A stretch of 64,000 nt of DNA from Pirellula sp. GTDB taxonomy: Bacteria > Planctomycetota > Planctomycetia > Pirellulales > Lacipirellulaceae. Shown here piece after piece: positions 45,060 to 56,069 of this stretch (position 1 is its first letter; every line of letters begins with the position of its first letter). The stretch is from NCBI GenBank assembly GCA_013822725.1, contig PNKX01000008.1, positions 62,001 to 126,000 on the forward strand. Direction: 5' to 3'. The notes beneath the pieces were generated by a model. The model was not told where the DNA came from. It made no database searches and was given only the letters and a program-made list of their open reading frames with translations. Position numbers and translations under genes: made by a program.

Positions 45060-45785
45060 ATGATTGTGCGCCTCTTATTAACCTTGGGGCTGATGTTAGG
45101 ATGTGCGTGCGGATCGCAAGCATCGATATTGATGGAGTTCGATTTTACAGGCCAGCCGGGAGATCAGGCGTCGACGTTAGCCTCTTGGACGGGGCCAGCG
45201 GTGATGGCCAGTCCCTTCCGACGCGGCTCTGGACTTGATCCGAGAGCTGGAGCGAACTCGATCGGTGCGCAAAGCTGGACCACAGGCGACCTTATTGACC
45301 TAAACTCGGACTACTTTGAGTTCGTCATTTCGCCGTCCGCGGGCGCGACGCTTGATATCGATTGCATTGCGTTTGGTGAGTTTCGTTCCGCAAGCGGGAT
45401 CACCGAGTTCACGTTGCGGTCAAGCTTAGACGATTTTCACAGTAATGTGATCGACGCTCCGGTTACTGTGCCAGACTATGGTAGTACGCGCGGCCACGAG
45501 TTGACTCTCGGCGGCGCCTTCGACGCCATTGCCTCCTCGGTCACGTTTCGACTTTATGGTTATCGCGCCGAGACTGCTAATACCAGTCGCTGGTGGATAG
45601 TCAATCACCCGGAAATAGGCGTCTTACGCGTCTCGGGAACGGCTACGCCGCCGGAACTGGGCATAGTGACGCCTGAGCCGTCGGCTGGGTTGATTTGGGG
45701 ACTGGCGACTGGTGGCTACGGCGTTTTTTGGGGAGCCCGCAAGCGGGCGAGATCGATCAGACGCCGCTTACCGCCCAAACACTAA
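45060..45785 (+). CDS. PEP-CTERM sorted secreted protein
   Basis: The 241-residue protein has an N-terminal signal peptide and a beta-sandwich-like middle with no named domain. Its C-terminal sorting signal is VTPEPSAGLIWGLATGG, a hydrophobic helix and a basic tail (RKRARSIRRR): the PEP-CTERM tripartite signal recognised by exosortase. It would be cleaved and attached at the surface or in extracellular polymer. GAGGAT precedes the ATG. The exosortase gene itself is not in the window. Confidence 0.82.
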   Translation: MIVRLLLTLGLMLGCACGSQASILMEFDFTGQPGDQASTLASWTGPAVMASPFRRGSGLDPRAGANSIGAQSWTTGDLIDLNSDYFEFVISPSAGATLDIDCIAFGEFRSASGITEFTLRSSLDDFHSNVIDAPVTVPDYGSTRGHELTLGGAFDAIASSVTFRLYGYRAETANTSRWWIVNHPEIGVLRVSGTATPPELGIVTPEPSAGLIWGLATGGYGVFWGARKRARSIRRRLPPKH

Positions 45786-45794
45786 AAGTGAGCT

Positions 45795-46922
45795 CTAGCC
45801 GACGACGTCTGCTTCGGCATAGGAGCCGAGCAGCGACAGTCGCAGCGCTTTCTTATGCAGTGATGTGATCGCACGCTTCACGCGAAGTTCCGCCGGGTGT
45901 CCTTGGAACTCTAGGAAAAACAGATACCGTCCTCGCGCGCCAGGGATGGGAAACGACTCGATCCAGGTGAGGTTGAGCCTGTGGCGTTTGAAGATGGCCA
46001 TCGCGTCGGCGAGAGCGCCTGGTTCGTGCGGGGCCTCGAAGACGAGCGAAGTTTTATCTTTGCCGGTCCGCTCGGCCGCCTGACCGCCGATGACGGCGAA
46101 GCGGGTGACGTTCTCAGCATTGTCTTCAATGTTGCGGGCAAGCACCGAGAGCCCATGATTCACGGCGGCTTGTTCGGCGCCGATCGCGGCGGTGTCGGGC
46201 TCGGCGGCGGCGAGGCTGGCGGCTTCGGCAGTGCTTGAGGCGGGTTCGACCTTCACGCCGGGCAGATGAGTCGCCAGCCAATTGCGGCACTGCGAGAGGG
46301 CTTGAGGCTTGCTGCAGACGCGGCGGATGTCGCTGCGGGCGCCGCGGCCGAGCAGGCAGTGGTGGATCCGCAACGGGACCTCGCCGCAGATTTGGACGTG
46401 GATGGGGGCGGCTTCTGCTGAGCCGGCGCTAGAAGTCCCGTTCATACGCGCGAGGCGTTCAAGCGAATCGGCGACGCGGCCGTCGGTAGAGTTTTCGATC
46501 GGAGCGACGCCGAACTGGGCGTGGCCTTGCTCGACCTCGTCGAAGACGCTGGCGATCGTGGCGACCGGAATCAGCTCGGCGCTCTGGCCGAACCGGGCGA
46601 TCGCGGCCAAGTGGCTATAGGTGTACTCGGGGCCGAGGTAGGCGACGCGTATCGGTTGATTGGCCGAGCGGATGCCGCTGAGGAGCTCGCGGAACACCGC
46701 CTGAATGACGCCGGCCGAGAGGGGGCCGTCGTTGCTGTCGATGGCGTATTGCAGGACCGCCGGGTCGGCGATGGCGGAGGCGGCCTGATCGGCGGCCGTT
46801 TCACCCCGGGCGTCCGCCAGTTCGCCGTTAGCGATCGCCGCGGCGGCGCGCTCGTTCAGCAATTCGACGAGTTGCCGGTCGAGTTTGCGGAGTTGGGCGG
46901 CGGTGACTTTTTTCTTGGCCAT
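45795..46922 (-). CDS. pheA: Prephenate dehydratase / chorismate-mutase-type P-protein
   Basis: The 375-residue protein has an AroQ-like N-terminal helix (LRKLDRQLVELLNERAAAA), the prephenate dehydratase domain starting at RVAYLGPEYTYSHLAA with GVAPIENSTDG, and a C-terminal ACT domain (EAPHEPGALADAMAIFKRHRLNLTWIESFP). The ACT ESRP motif is ESFP here. It makes phenylpyruvate and is feedback-controlled by phenylalanine in the family. The mutase half looks shortened, so mutase activity is uncertain. Confidence 0.92.
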   Translation of the reverse strand: MAKKKVTAAQLRKLDRQLVELLNERAAAAIANGELADARGETAADQAASAIADPAVLQYAIDSNDGPLSAGVIQAVFRELLSGIRSANQPIRVAYLGPEYTYSHLAAIARFGQSAELIPVATIASVFDEVEQGHAQFGVAPIENSTDGRVADSLERLARMNGTSSAGSAEAAPIHVQICGEVPLRIHHCLLGRGARSDIRRVCSKPQALSQCRNWLATHLPGVKVEPASSTAEAASLAAAEPDTAAIGAEQAAVNHGLSVLARNIEDNAENVTRFAVIGGQAAERTGKDKTSLVFEAPHEPGALADAMAIFKRHRLNLTWIESFPIPGARGRYLFFLEFQGHPAELRVKRAITSLHKKALRLSLLGSYAEADVVG

Positions 46923-47290
46923 AGGAGCGGGAGTGGCGAGGCAGAATTCAGGGTTGCGGCGGCGGATCGGCGGGTGCGACGGCAGCGGGTGTCAATCTGG
47001 CATTTAACGCTTGGCGGAAATCAGCGACCGCCAAATATCTCGCTGCCAATGTGACAGTCTTGCCGATTGTCAGCCGCCCATCTGCTAAGTCTAGCCTATG
47101 TTTTAAGTCGTTACCCAGTTGTTAGTTACGCAGGTCGACGGGGCGGGTAAAGCCGCCGGCACAACCTTTGCTTTCTTGTGCTGCCGTTACTCAGAAAACA
47201 ACGCGGCGGCTGCCGTCGTGGCATGCTGCGCATCGCATAAGAACACATCGTACGCGATCAACCTCCGAATTGGAGAGGAGACACAAACAA
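46923..47290. other. Divergent promoter region of pheA and dnaK
   Basis: The 368 bp hold no supported gene. I looked for a CIRCE-type inverted repeat (TTAGCACTC-N9-GAGTGCTAA) and did not find one, so heat-shock control of dnaK must use another element. Confidence 0.5.
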
Positions 47291-49201
47291 ATGGCTAGCG
47301 GCGAAAAAATCATTGGCATCGATCTCGGCACCACCAACTCCGTGGTTGCCGTGATGGACGGTAAGGAAGCTAAGGTCATCCCGAACCCCGAAGGAAACCG
47401 CCTGACGCCCAGCGTCGTGGCATTCACCGACAAGGGCGAGGTGCTTGTGGGCGATTTGGCCCGTCGGCAGGCCGTGACCAACCCGACCAAGACCGTTTAT
47501 TCGATTAAGCGGTTCATGGGGCGACGGCACAGTGAGGTCGCCTCCGAAGAGAAGATGGTCCCCTACAAAGTGGTAGGCGGGCCCGAAGATTACGTGAAGG
47601 TCGACGTCGGCGGGCAAGAGTTCACCCCGCCCGAGGTCTCGGCGAAGATTCTGCGCAAGCTCAAGGAATCGGCCGAGGCTTACCTCGGTCACAAGGTGAA
47701 CAAAGCGGTCATCACGGTTCCGGCGTACTTCAACGACGCGCAACGCCAGGCGACGAAAGACGCCGGTCAGATCGCCGGCCTCGAAGTCGCCCGCATCATC
47801 AACGAGCCGACGGCGGCATCGCTGGCGTACGGTCTCGACAAAAAGGCGCAAGAGAAGATCTGCGTCTTCGACCTCGGCGGCGGCACGTTCGACGTGTCGG
47901 TCTTGGAAGTCGCTGACGGCGTCTTCCGCGTGATGAGCACGAACGGCGATACCCACCTCGGCGGCGACGATTTCGACGACGCGCTGATTAAGTACGTCGC
48001 TGGCGAGTTCCAGAAGGAGCAGGGGATCGATCTTCGCAAGGATCGCATGGCGCTGCAGCGTTTGCAGGAAGCGTGCGAGAAGGCGAAGAAAGAGCTCAGC
48101 ACGGCGCAATCGACCGACATCAATCTGCCGTTCATCACGGCTGATGCGAACGGTCCGAAGCATTTGCAGGTCAACATCACTCGAGCGCAGTTCGAGAAGA
48201 TGGTCGACGGGCTCGTGGAGCGCTGCCGCATTCCGCTGGTGCAGGCGCTGAAGGACGCGAAACTCAAACCGAGCGAGATCGATGAAGTCGTCTTGGTCGG
48301 CGGATCGACCCGCATCCCGAAGGTGCAGGAACTAGTCAAAGAGATATTTGGCAAGGACCCTCACAAGGGCGTGAATCCTGACGAAGTCGTGGCGATCGGC
48401 GCCGCGATTCAGGGCGGCGTCCTCTCGGGCGAAGTCCAGGACATCCTGCTGCTCGACGTCACTCCGCTCAGCCTCGGCATCGAGACCCTCGGCGGCGTGA
48501 TGACCAAGCTCGTTGAGAAGAACACCACGATCCCGACCGAGCGGAAGCAAGTCTTCAGCACGGCCGACGACAACCAAACGGCGGTCACGGTTCGCGTGTT
48601 CCAAGGCGAACGCGAGATGTGTGCAGACAATCGGCTCCTCGGCCAGTTCAACCTGGAAGGGATCCCGCCGGCCCCGCGCGGCGTGCCGCAGATCGAAGTG
48701 AAGTTCGATCTCGACGCCAACGGCATCCTCAGCGTCGCTGCGAAAGATCTCGGCACCGGCAAGGAGCAGACCGTCAAGATCGAGCAATCGAGCGGTTTGT
48801 CCGACGACGAGATCAAGCGGATGCAGCAAGACGCCGCGGCTCACGCCGAGGAAGACAAGAAGAAGCGTGAACTTGTCGAAGCTCGCAATCAGGCCGACTC
48901 GATGGCTTACCAAATCGAGAAGACCGTGAAGACGAACGCCGACAAGCTGAAGGAATCCGACAAGCAGGCGCTCGAAGCGGCTGTGACCAAGGTCCGCGAA
49001 GCGGCCAAGGGCGACGATGCGGCGGCCATCAAAACCGCCGTGGCGGAGCTCGAAGCGGCGTCGCACGCGATGAGCGAGGCGTTGTACAAGTCGGCGGCCG
49101 CCAGCGGCGGCGACGGCGCGGCGGAAGGGGCCACAGCCCAGGCCGGCGGCGCCAACGCCGATGACGACGCGATCGACGCGGAGTTTGAGGTGAAGAGCTG
49201 A
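47291..49201 (+). CDS. dnaK: Chaperone DnaK (Hsp70)
   Basis: The ATG at 47291 follows GGAGAGGAG at a good distance and gives 636 residues. The frame open to 47168 has no family similarity. [17 protein letters not shown], the ATPase motifs [15 protein letters not shown] and [13 protein letters not shown], and the substrate domain with [14 protein letters not shown] are all present. The tail is low complexity (Gly/Ala) ending DAEFEVKS. It is a stand-alone gene without grpE or dnaJ, with clpB next downstream behind a strong terminator. Confidence 0.97.
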   Translation: MASGEKIIGIDLGTTNSVVAVMDGKEAKVIPNPEGNRLTPSVVAFTDKGEVLVGDLARRQAVTNPTKTVYSIKRFMGRRHSEVASEEKMVPYKVVGGPEDYVKVDVGGQEFTPPEVSAKILRKLKESAEAYLGHKVNKAVITVPAYFNDAQRQATKDAGQIAGLEVARIINEPTAASLAYGLDKKAQEKICVFDLGGGTFDVSVLEVADGVFRVMSTNGDTHLGGDDFDDALIKYVAGEFQKEQGIDLRKDRMALQRLQEACEKAKKELSTAQSTDINLPFITADANGPKHLQVNITRAQFEKMVDGLVERCRIPLVQALKDAKLKPSEIDEVVLVGGSTRIPKVQELVKEIFGKDPHKGVNPDEVVAIGAAIQGGVLSGEVQDILLLDVTPLSLGIETLGGVMTKLVEKNTTIPTERKQVFSTADDNQTAVTVRVFQGEREMCADNRLLGQFNLEGIPPAPRGVPQIEVKFDLDANGILSVAAKDLGTGKEQTVKIEQSSGLSDDEIKRMQQDAAAHAEEDKKKRELVEARNQADSMAYQIEKTVKTNADKLKESDKQALEAAVTKVREAAKGDDAAAIKTAVAELEAASHAMSEALYKSAAASGGDGAAEGATAQAGGANADDDAIDAEFEVKS

Positions 49202-49235
49202 GCAGGGAAGCCGCAAGGCGTGCAGACTAACGATT

Positions 49236-49274
49236 AGCTGCCGGCCAGGCTTCCTGGTCGGCAGCTATTTTTTT
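49236..49274 (+). terminator. Rho-independent terminator after dnaK
   Basis: AGCTGCCGGCCAGG, loop CTT and CCTGGTCGGCAGCT form a 14-pair stem followed by a run of seven T. It is the clearest intrinsic terminator in the window and separates dnaK from clpB. Confidence 0.92.
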
Positions 49275-49403
49275 GCAATGAACTAAGAGATCAACTTCAA
49301 TAACCCGTCAATTGGATGCACGTCGCGATCCGATGCCAAGCGACGGTTTCAGATAAGAACAAATAAATCGGTCGGCGCCGACTCGCCGAGAAGGAGGCCC
49401 CTC

Positions 49404-52091
<2,688 letters not shown>

Positions 52092-52111
52092 ACTGCGTCA
52101 TTCGGCGGCGA

Positions 52112-52183
52112 GTCATTCTGAGCGGAGCGAAGAATCTGGAAGCTCAAGCAGAGCGCCAGATCCTTCGCGATGCTCAGGATGAC
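52112..52183. repeat. Intergenic inverted repeat, family G
   Basis: GTCATTCTGAGCGGAGCGAA at the left and the inverse ending TCAGGATGAC at the right, separated by ~20 bp, lie between convergent clpB and the channel gene. The GTCATTCTGAGCG motif is known from intergenic repeats of many environmental bacteria. Confidence 0.8.
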
Positions 52184-52737
52184 AGGCGCCGATTGGCATC
52201 AGGGGGACCATGCCGCAGCGAGTCCTTCAAGCTGATGAAGTCGGACAGCAAGAAAATCACGGTGACGAACGCCAGCGTGATCTCGGTGAGCGTCAGCAAC
52301 TTCGCCGGGATCGACTGCGGCGTGATGTCTCCGTAGCCAAAGAACATGAAGTTGAGCGCGCTGTAGTAGAAGAACTCGAAGACGAGCTCCGCGCCGACGA
52401 GTGGCTCGTTGACGCCGGCGAAGCTGGTTTTCGCCTGCCGATAGAGCAGGTGGAAGTCGAGCGCGAACGACGCCATGATCTGCCACATGTTCACGAGCAT
52501 CAGCAGCATGAACTTGTAGTAGGGGGTGTTGTCGGCGGTCGCCTGCCACAGCTGCCGGATGTTCTCGACGCCGAAGAAGAGCGTCTTCGTCCAGGCAGCG
52601 ACGAGGATGAGCGCCGTCATCGACGTCGCGCTCAATTGCCCCGAATCGAGCAAGTCGAGCAGCACGTACCACACGCCAAAGATGACGGCGAACTCGACGG
52701 CATTGCGAACCATCAGCCGGAAGAGCTTGAGCCGCAT
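52174..52737 (-). CDS. Two-pore-helix ion channel (potassium-channel type)
   Basis: The 187-residue protein has about four hydrophobic segments; the last two enclose the pore sequence FMFFGYGDITPQS. GYGD is the potassium selectivity filter. Its last codons overlap the right arm of the family G repeat. No regulatory RCK/TrkA domain is attached, so gating is unclear. Confidence 0.8.
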   Translation of the reverse strand: MRLKLFRLMVRNAVEFAVIFGVWYVLLDLLDSGQLSATSMTALILVAAWTKTLFFGVENIRQLWQATADNTPYYKFMLLMLVNMWQIMASFALDFHLLYRQAKTSFAGVNEPLVGAELVFEFFYYSALNFMFFGYGDITPQSIPAKLLTLTEITLAFVTVIFLLSDFISLKDSLRHGPPDANRRLSS

Positions 52738-52761
52738 GCCAGATCGCTCCCTAAGCTGAGC

Positions 52762-52953
52762 TTAGCGATCGCTCTCGACCAGCTTCCAGCGGTCGATCAA
52801 TTCTTCAGCGCCGGGCGTCAAGTTGCGGAGCTTGCGAGCGATTTCGGTCTTTTCCGATTGAGTCGCCTTCGGCAACTTGCTCTTGAGCTTGGTCAGCTTT
52901 TCCTGACGCGAACGGCGTTGACGAAGATCACGCTTACGTTGAGAGGCGCCCAC
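52762..52953 (-). CDS. Small basic protein of unknown function
   Basis: The 63-residue protein (MGASQRKRDLRQRRSRQEKL...) is rich in Lys and Arg and helical. Start and length look like the short planctomycete proteins that begin MGASQRKR; I do not know a function. It follows the channel gene's start by 24 bp on the same strand and may be cotranscribed with it. An RNA-binding or ribosome-associated role is conceivable but unsupported. Confidence 0.6.
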   Translation of the reverse strand: MGASQRKRDLRQRRSRQEKLTKLKSKLPKATQSEKTEIARKLRNLTPGAEELIDRWKLVESDR

Positions 52954-53151
52954 GCGATGGTTCCTTGGCTACGGAGAGATGCGGTGTGTGTTTTTTCGTC
53001 GTCGAACAGGTCGGCAATCGAGCCCTGAAATGCTTGGGCGATCGCACGTTTTTGTCGAGAATCCCCGGTTCTAACAGCCGGGCCGTCCCTCGTCAATCAC
53101 AGGGCGACAGCCGCCAAACTCCGCTGGCGTCTTTTAGGGCCCTCTGACAAA

Positions 53152-53712
53152 ATGCCACCCATGGACTATCCAGGAATTGACGGCTTTCTGGGCACGCGGG
53201 CGTCGATCATGCTCGACGTTGTCTTCGCGGCGATGTTCGCCATCGTCCCGCTGCTGGGGTGGAGTATCTGGCTGGTGAAATACCGGCAAAACTACCTGCT
53301 CCACAAGCGGGTTCAGGTCGCCCTGCTGGTTGTCCTCGGCATCGCCGTGGGGTTGTTCGAAGTCGACGTCCGCTTCGTCAGCGGTTGGCGCGAGCGGGCC
53401 GAACCATCGCCCTACTACGCCTCGGTCGAGTCGGCCGGGCCCGTTTGGGACGCGATTTTTATCAAGATGCTCGGCCGGCCGGCGACGCCAGGGTGGGTCT
53501 TCCGGGCGCTATTAATTCACCTCGTTTTCGCCGTGAGCACCACGATTCTTTGGGTATGGGTCGGCGTCCGGGCGTTGCGTCGCTATCCCCACCCGCCCGT
53601 ACCGGGGCTCCACAGCAGCAGTCATGTGCTGTGGGGCAAGATCGCCGCCTGGGACATGCTGCTGACGGCTTGCACCGGCTGGATCTTTTACTGGTTGGCG
53701 TTTGTCGCGTAG
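53152..53712 (+). CDS. DUF420-like membrane protein
   Basis: The 186-residue protein has four membrane helices with conserved His and Trp positions (LLHKRVQVALLVVLG, LLIHLVFAVSTTILWVWVG, HVLWGKIAAWDMLLTACTGWIFYWLAF). This fits the DUF420/YozB group associated with respiratory-chain assembly in some bacteria. An internal ATG three codons in (53161) is an equally good start. No oxidase gene is nearby. Confidence 0.68.
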   Translation: MPPMDYPGIDGFLGTRASIMLDVVFAAMFAIVPLLGWSIWLVKYRQNYLLHKRVQVALLVVLGIAVGLFEVDVRFVSGWRERAEPSPYYASVESAGPVWDAIFIKMLGRPATPGWVFRALLIHLVFAVSTTILWVWVGVRALRRYPHPPVPGLHSSSHVLWGKIAAWDMLLTACTGWIFYWLAFVA

Positions 53713-53819
53713 TTGCCGTCGAGTGGACTTTGTCGAGCAGGCGCCGCACCTCGCGAGTTCAGCGCGACCGTCCGCCTTGCAACGACCGGCGGCGGGCGCG
53801 ATACTCTTTGAGTCGCATC

Positions 53820-53860
53820 GGTCGGGTGGCAGAGCGGTTGAATGCACCGGTCTTGAAAAG
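53820..53860 (+). pseudogene. tRNA-Ser(UGA) 5' half, truncated at the anticodon loop
   Basis: The sequence GGTCGGGTGGCAGAGCGGTT gives the acceptor 5' strand, the TG linker and the D-arm. Then follow CCGGT and the loop CTTGAAA with anticodon TGA. The 3' side of the anticodon stem should be ACCGG but reads AGCAC, and no variable arm or TTCGAATCC T-arm follows. It marks the left edge of the accessory island and is most easily explained as an integration or deletion point within the anticodon arm. Confidence 0.75.
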
Positions 53861-53933
53861 CACCTTGGGACCACTCTTTTCTTCGAGAAAACACGCCTTT
53901 TCTAGTGTTTTCTGTCTTTGACGAGACCCTACT

Positions 53934-54026
53934 AAACCCCGCAAAATACCACTTCCGGGTATCGGGGTATCGCCCTTTTTTGGCGAGACGATACCCGGAC
54001 CCTAGGGGTGGCTTTTACTGGGGTTT
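53934..54026. repeat. 93-bp nested inverted repeat next to the tRNA fragment
   Basis: AAACCCC pairs with GGGGTTT at the ends. Inside, AAAATACCAC pairs imperfectly with GGTGGCTTTT, and CCGGGTATCG with CGATACCCGG. The arms are interrupted by small asymmetric loops. The unit lies between the broken tRNA and the first island gene, where recombinase-binding sites or a transposon end would be expected. Confidence 0.75.
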
Positions 54027-54058
54027 GCCCTCGCCAACGCCGATGATATAGATGCGCG

Positions 54059-54343
54059 ATGCTCGCGCAACTATCGAAGATCGGTAAGCAACTCACCAAC
54101 ATTGCCTCAGTAGCCGATGCCAAGGAACTGAGGGATAAGGCAGCGGCGATTGCTCACTACAACCGCTCGGTGAGTGGCTGTAGAGCTATCGAGAGGCAGG
54201 CCACGATTATTCGCCTCAGGGCGGAGCGCCGAATCGGCGAACTGCTCGCGCAGAGCGTGAAGAGAGGAAACCCAAAAGTAACTCGGGGTGACTTTTCACT
54301 CCCCGCTGGCATTACCAAGAATCAATCGAGTAAGGGACCGTAG
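54059..54343 (+). pseudogene. Truncated mobile-element protein
   Basis: The 94-residue frame has the pattern LRDKAAAIAHYNR...RAERRIGELLAQ...LPAGITKNQSSK. This matches the N-terminal part of a family of unknown function common in phages and integrative elements (IRDKAEA..., RAERRxGELLAE, LGIxKxQSSR). In that family the protein continues well beyond the QSS segment; here it ends two residues later, where the frame runs into the antisense end of the tail gene. I place the junction near 54330. Confidence 0.6.
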
Positions 54344-55313
54344 CTAACGCCAACTGAACATGACCATTCTCCGATGGACTTACGAACATCCCTTTGACGC
54401 CCCCAGTGCCGTCGAGTGTTGCCAGCACTGGCTTGCTCCAACTAACGATACCATCAACATGAATTAGTAACGTCGTCTCAGTGATCGCGAGCCCTACGCA
54501 AGTTGCATCGCCAGTGTCGGGCATTCCGCAAACTCGTTTGCCGAGTGTCTTGCTGACAAAATAATTCGCACCGGCAGATAGCTTGGTGTCACCACTCTCT
54601 AGGGCTGCCGACCAGTCGTTAAGGGTTAGACGCTCATAGGCCACCTTGCATGATTGGCCCTTGATTGCTGCTGTCGTTGCAAGTCCGAAAACATTCATCG
54701 ACGGGAAAAAACCGAGCGACGACGCGCGAACGAATTCATCGCCCCCGGTCTCCAAACGGACTACCATACCAGCGGCAACGGTTTCATCTGCCGTAAGGTT
54801 TAAGGTTGATTCGTTCTCGATAACGAAAGTTTGACCGTCAGCGCCTTTTCTGCCGCGTCCACCGGAAAAACCTTGCTCGCCTTGCTCACCACGTTCGCCA
54901 CGGGCTGCCATTAACGACCAGTCGCCACTAGTCTCGGTTGGCTCGCTGCGGGTCGACTCGACAACGCAAACGTATGATGAGCCCTCACGCTCGACCGTAT
55001 CATTGACGCTGTAGGTTGTCCTACGTCGCCACTCGCCGCGCCAATTCAGTCCCGAACCATCGCGACCGTCTTTGCCGTCTCTCGCTGGCGGGGCGTCTTT
55101 ACCGTCCCTGCCATCGCGTCCAGGTAGACCCTGGGGGCCTTCAACGTCAAAGGCAGGGTCACGAATAGCGACTGGCTGCCAGAACTCAGGGTCAGGGGGC
55201 GGAAGGCTCGTAACCTTTTTGCAAACGTAATCGGTTCCATCGTGCTTCACGATATCGCCAACATTGGACGTTCCCCCGAAGCTGCCTTTATAGGCTAGTC
55301 TTAGTCGCGCCAT
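54312..55313 (-). CDS. Phage-type tail/collagen-like protein
   Basis: The 333-residue protein starts with a carbohydrate-binding-like module (YKGSFGGTSNVGDIVKHDGT...YVCKK), then Gly-X-Y collagen-like runs (GPQGLPGRDGRDGKDAP, near 59-86). A second copy of the module follows (WRGEWRRRTTYSVNDTVEREG...YVCV), then a second Gly-X-Y run near 137-157 and a beta-rich C-terminus. Such architecture is typical of phage tail fibres and structural proteins. AAGGAAGAA precedes the start. It overlaps the end of the previous gene and would be the last gene of the minus-strand unit. Confidence 0.75.
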   Translation of the reverse strand: MARLRLAYKGSFGGTSNVGDIVKHDGTDYVCKKVTSLPPPDPEFWQPVAIRDPAFDVEGPQGLPGRDGRDGKDAPPARDGKDGRDGSGLNWRGEWRRRTTYSVNDTVEREGSSYVCVVESTRSEPTETSGDWSLMAARGERGEQGEQGFSGGRGRKGADGQTFVIENESTLNLTADETVAAGMVVRLETGGDEFVRASSLGFFPSMNVFGLATTAAIKGQSCKVAYERLTLNDWSAALESGDTKLSAGANYFVSKTLGKRVCGMPDTGDATCVGLAITETTLLIHVDGIVSWSKPVLATLDGTGGVKGMFVSPSENGHVQLALATVPYSIDSW

Positions 55314-55506
55314 GATGTTCTTCCTTTAATACTAAATCGGTTAAAAATTGAATTGCTTCATTAGTGAACTTTGCGGCCCGGAGTTCATCGGCCAAGGCTA
55401 TTAGCTCCGCGTCATTCATACGATCAACGCCCAGCCTCTCACGAATCTTTGTCATGGCCTGCATACGCTCAATCAGGTTGCCAACATGCTGTTTTAATAG
55501 AGTCAC
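55288..55506 (-). CDS. Small helical protein, unknown
   Basis: The 72-residue, mostly helical protein (MTLLKQHVGNLIERMQAM...) has no recognised family. Its ATG overlaps the stop of the HNH gene (ATGA) and its own end overlaps the tail gene start by 26 bases, so it belongs to the same compact phage-like unit. Confidence 0.55.
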   Translation of the reverse strand: MTLLKQHVGNLIERMQAMTKIRERLGVDRMNDAELIALADELRAAKFTNEAIQFLTDLVLKEEHHGATKTSL

Positions 55507-56069
55507 GTTGCCCCCTGTCCAAGAGTCTCTAAGAGCCTGCCTGCAAGATCGGGCCGCAAGTAATTAAGTAACGGGATAACATCATCTTGCATTTGACCAG
55601 CGCACATATTGCATCCGTGGCAAAGCCACCCACGGAAATTCCCAGTTTGGTGGCAATGGTCCATCGATAGCCGTCTTTGAAACTCCGATTCCTGCCGACC
55701 GCAACATTGACAGTGACCATCGAACGCCTCCATTAGCTGTTCAACAGTGGCGTTGCAGGGTGCGAATCCTCTCCTTCGGCTTTCAGAAGTGGAAGCACTA
55801 ATAGCTTTCTTGCATCTCCCTGCAAGGGTTGACGTAGACTCCCAATGGTACCCACGCCGCCGATGCCACTCCCGCTCCCTCTTCCGCTTCCTCTCGCGGT
55901 GTTCTGGGGACAACTCCCGTTGTTGCTGCCGATAGCTATCCGCTACGTTGGGATTACACCAAAGGCGGGCGGTCTCTTTGCTTACCCCAACGATTTTCCC
56001 GATCTTCGCATATGAAAGCCCCTCAGAGCGGAGCCGCTTGGCTTCCGCAATCTTTGCTTCTCTATCCAT
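55503..56069 (-). CDS. HNH nuclease of the recombination endonuclease VII type with HTH N-terminus
   Basis: The start at 56069 has GGAGG upstream and overlaps the previous stop (ATGGATAG), giving 188 residues. An N-terminal helix-turn-helix (GLSYAKIGKIVGVSKETARLW, about 15-35) precedes a basic linker. The nuclease domain has HCQCC, SMDHCHQTGNFRGWLCHGCN and DVIPLLNYL, the endonuclease VII pattern. Phage endonuclease VII resolves branched DNA; similar HNH proteins are frequent as phage homing or packaging nucleases. The HTH fusion suggests targeted binding. Confidence 0.8.
   Translation of the reverse strand: MDREAKIAEAKRLRSEGLSYAKIGKIVGVSKETARLWCNPNVADSYRQQQRELSPEHRERKRKREREWHRRRGYHWESTSTLAGRCKKAISASTSESRRRGFAPCNATVEQLMEAFDGHCQCCGRQESEFQRRLSMDHCHQTGNFRGWLCHGCNMCAGQMQDDVIPLLNYLRPDLAGRLLETLGQGAT

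Noticed and set aside
46923-47290. CIRCE heat-shock operator upstream of dnaK
   Set aside because: I looked for TTAGCACTC and its inverse and did not find them.
47258-49216. Long minus-strand frames (301 and 294 codons) opposite dnaK
   Set aside because: Antisense to dnaK without ribosome sites or domains.
53702-53905. 67-codon plus-strand frame over the tRNA fragment
   Set aside because: It spans a tRNA sequence and has no protein features.
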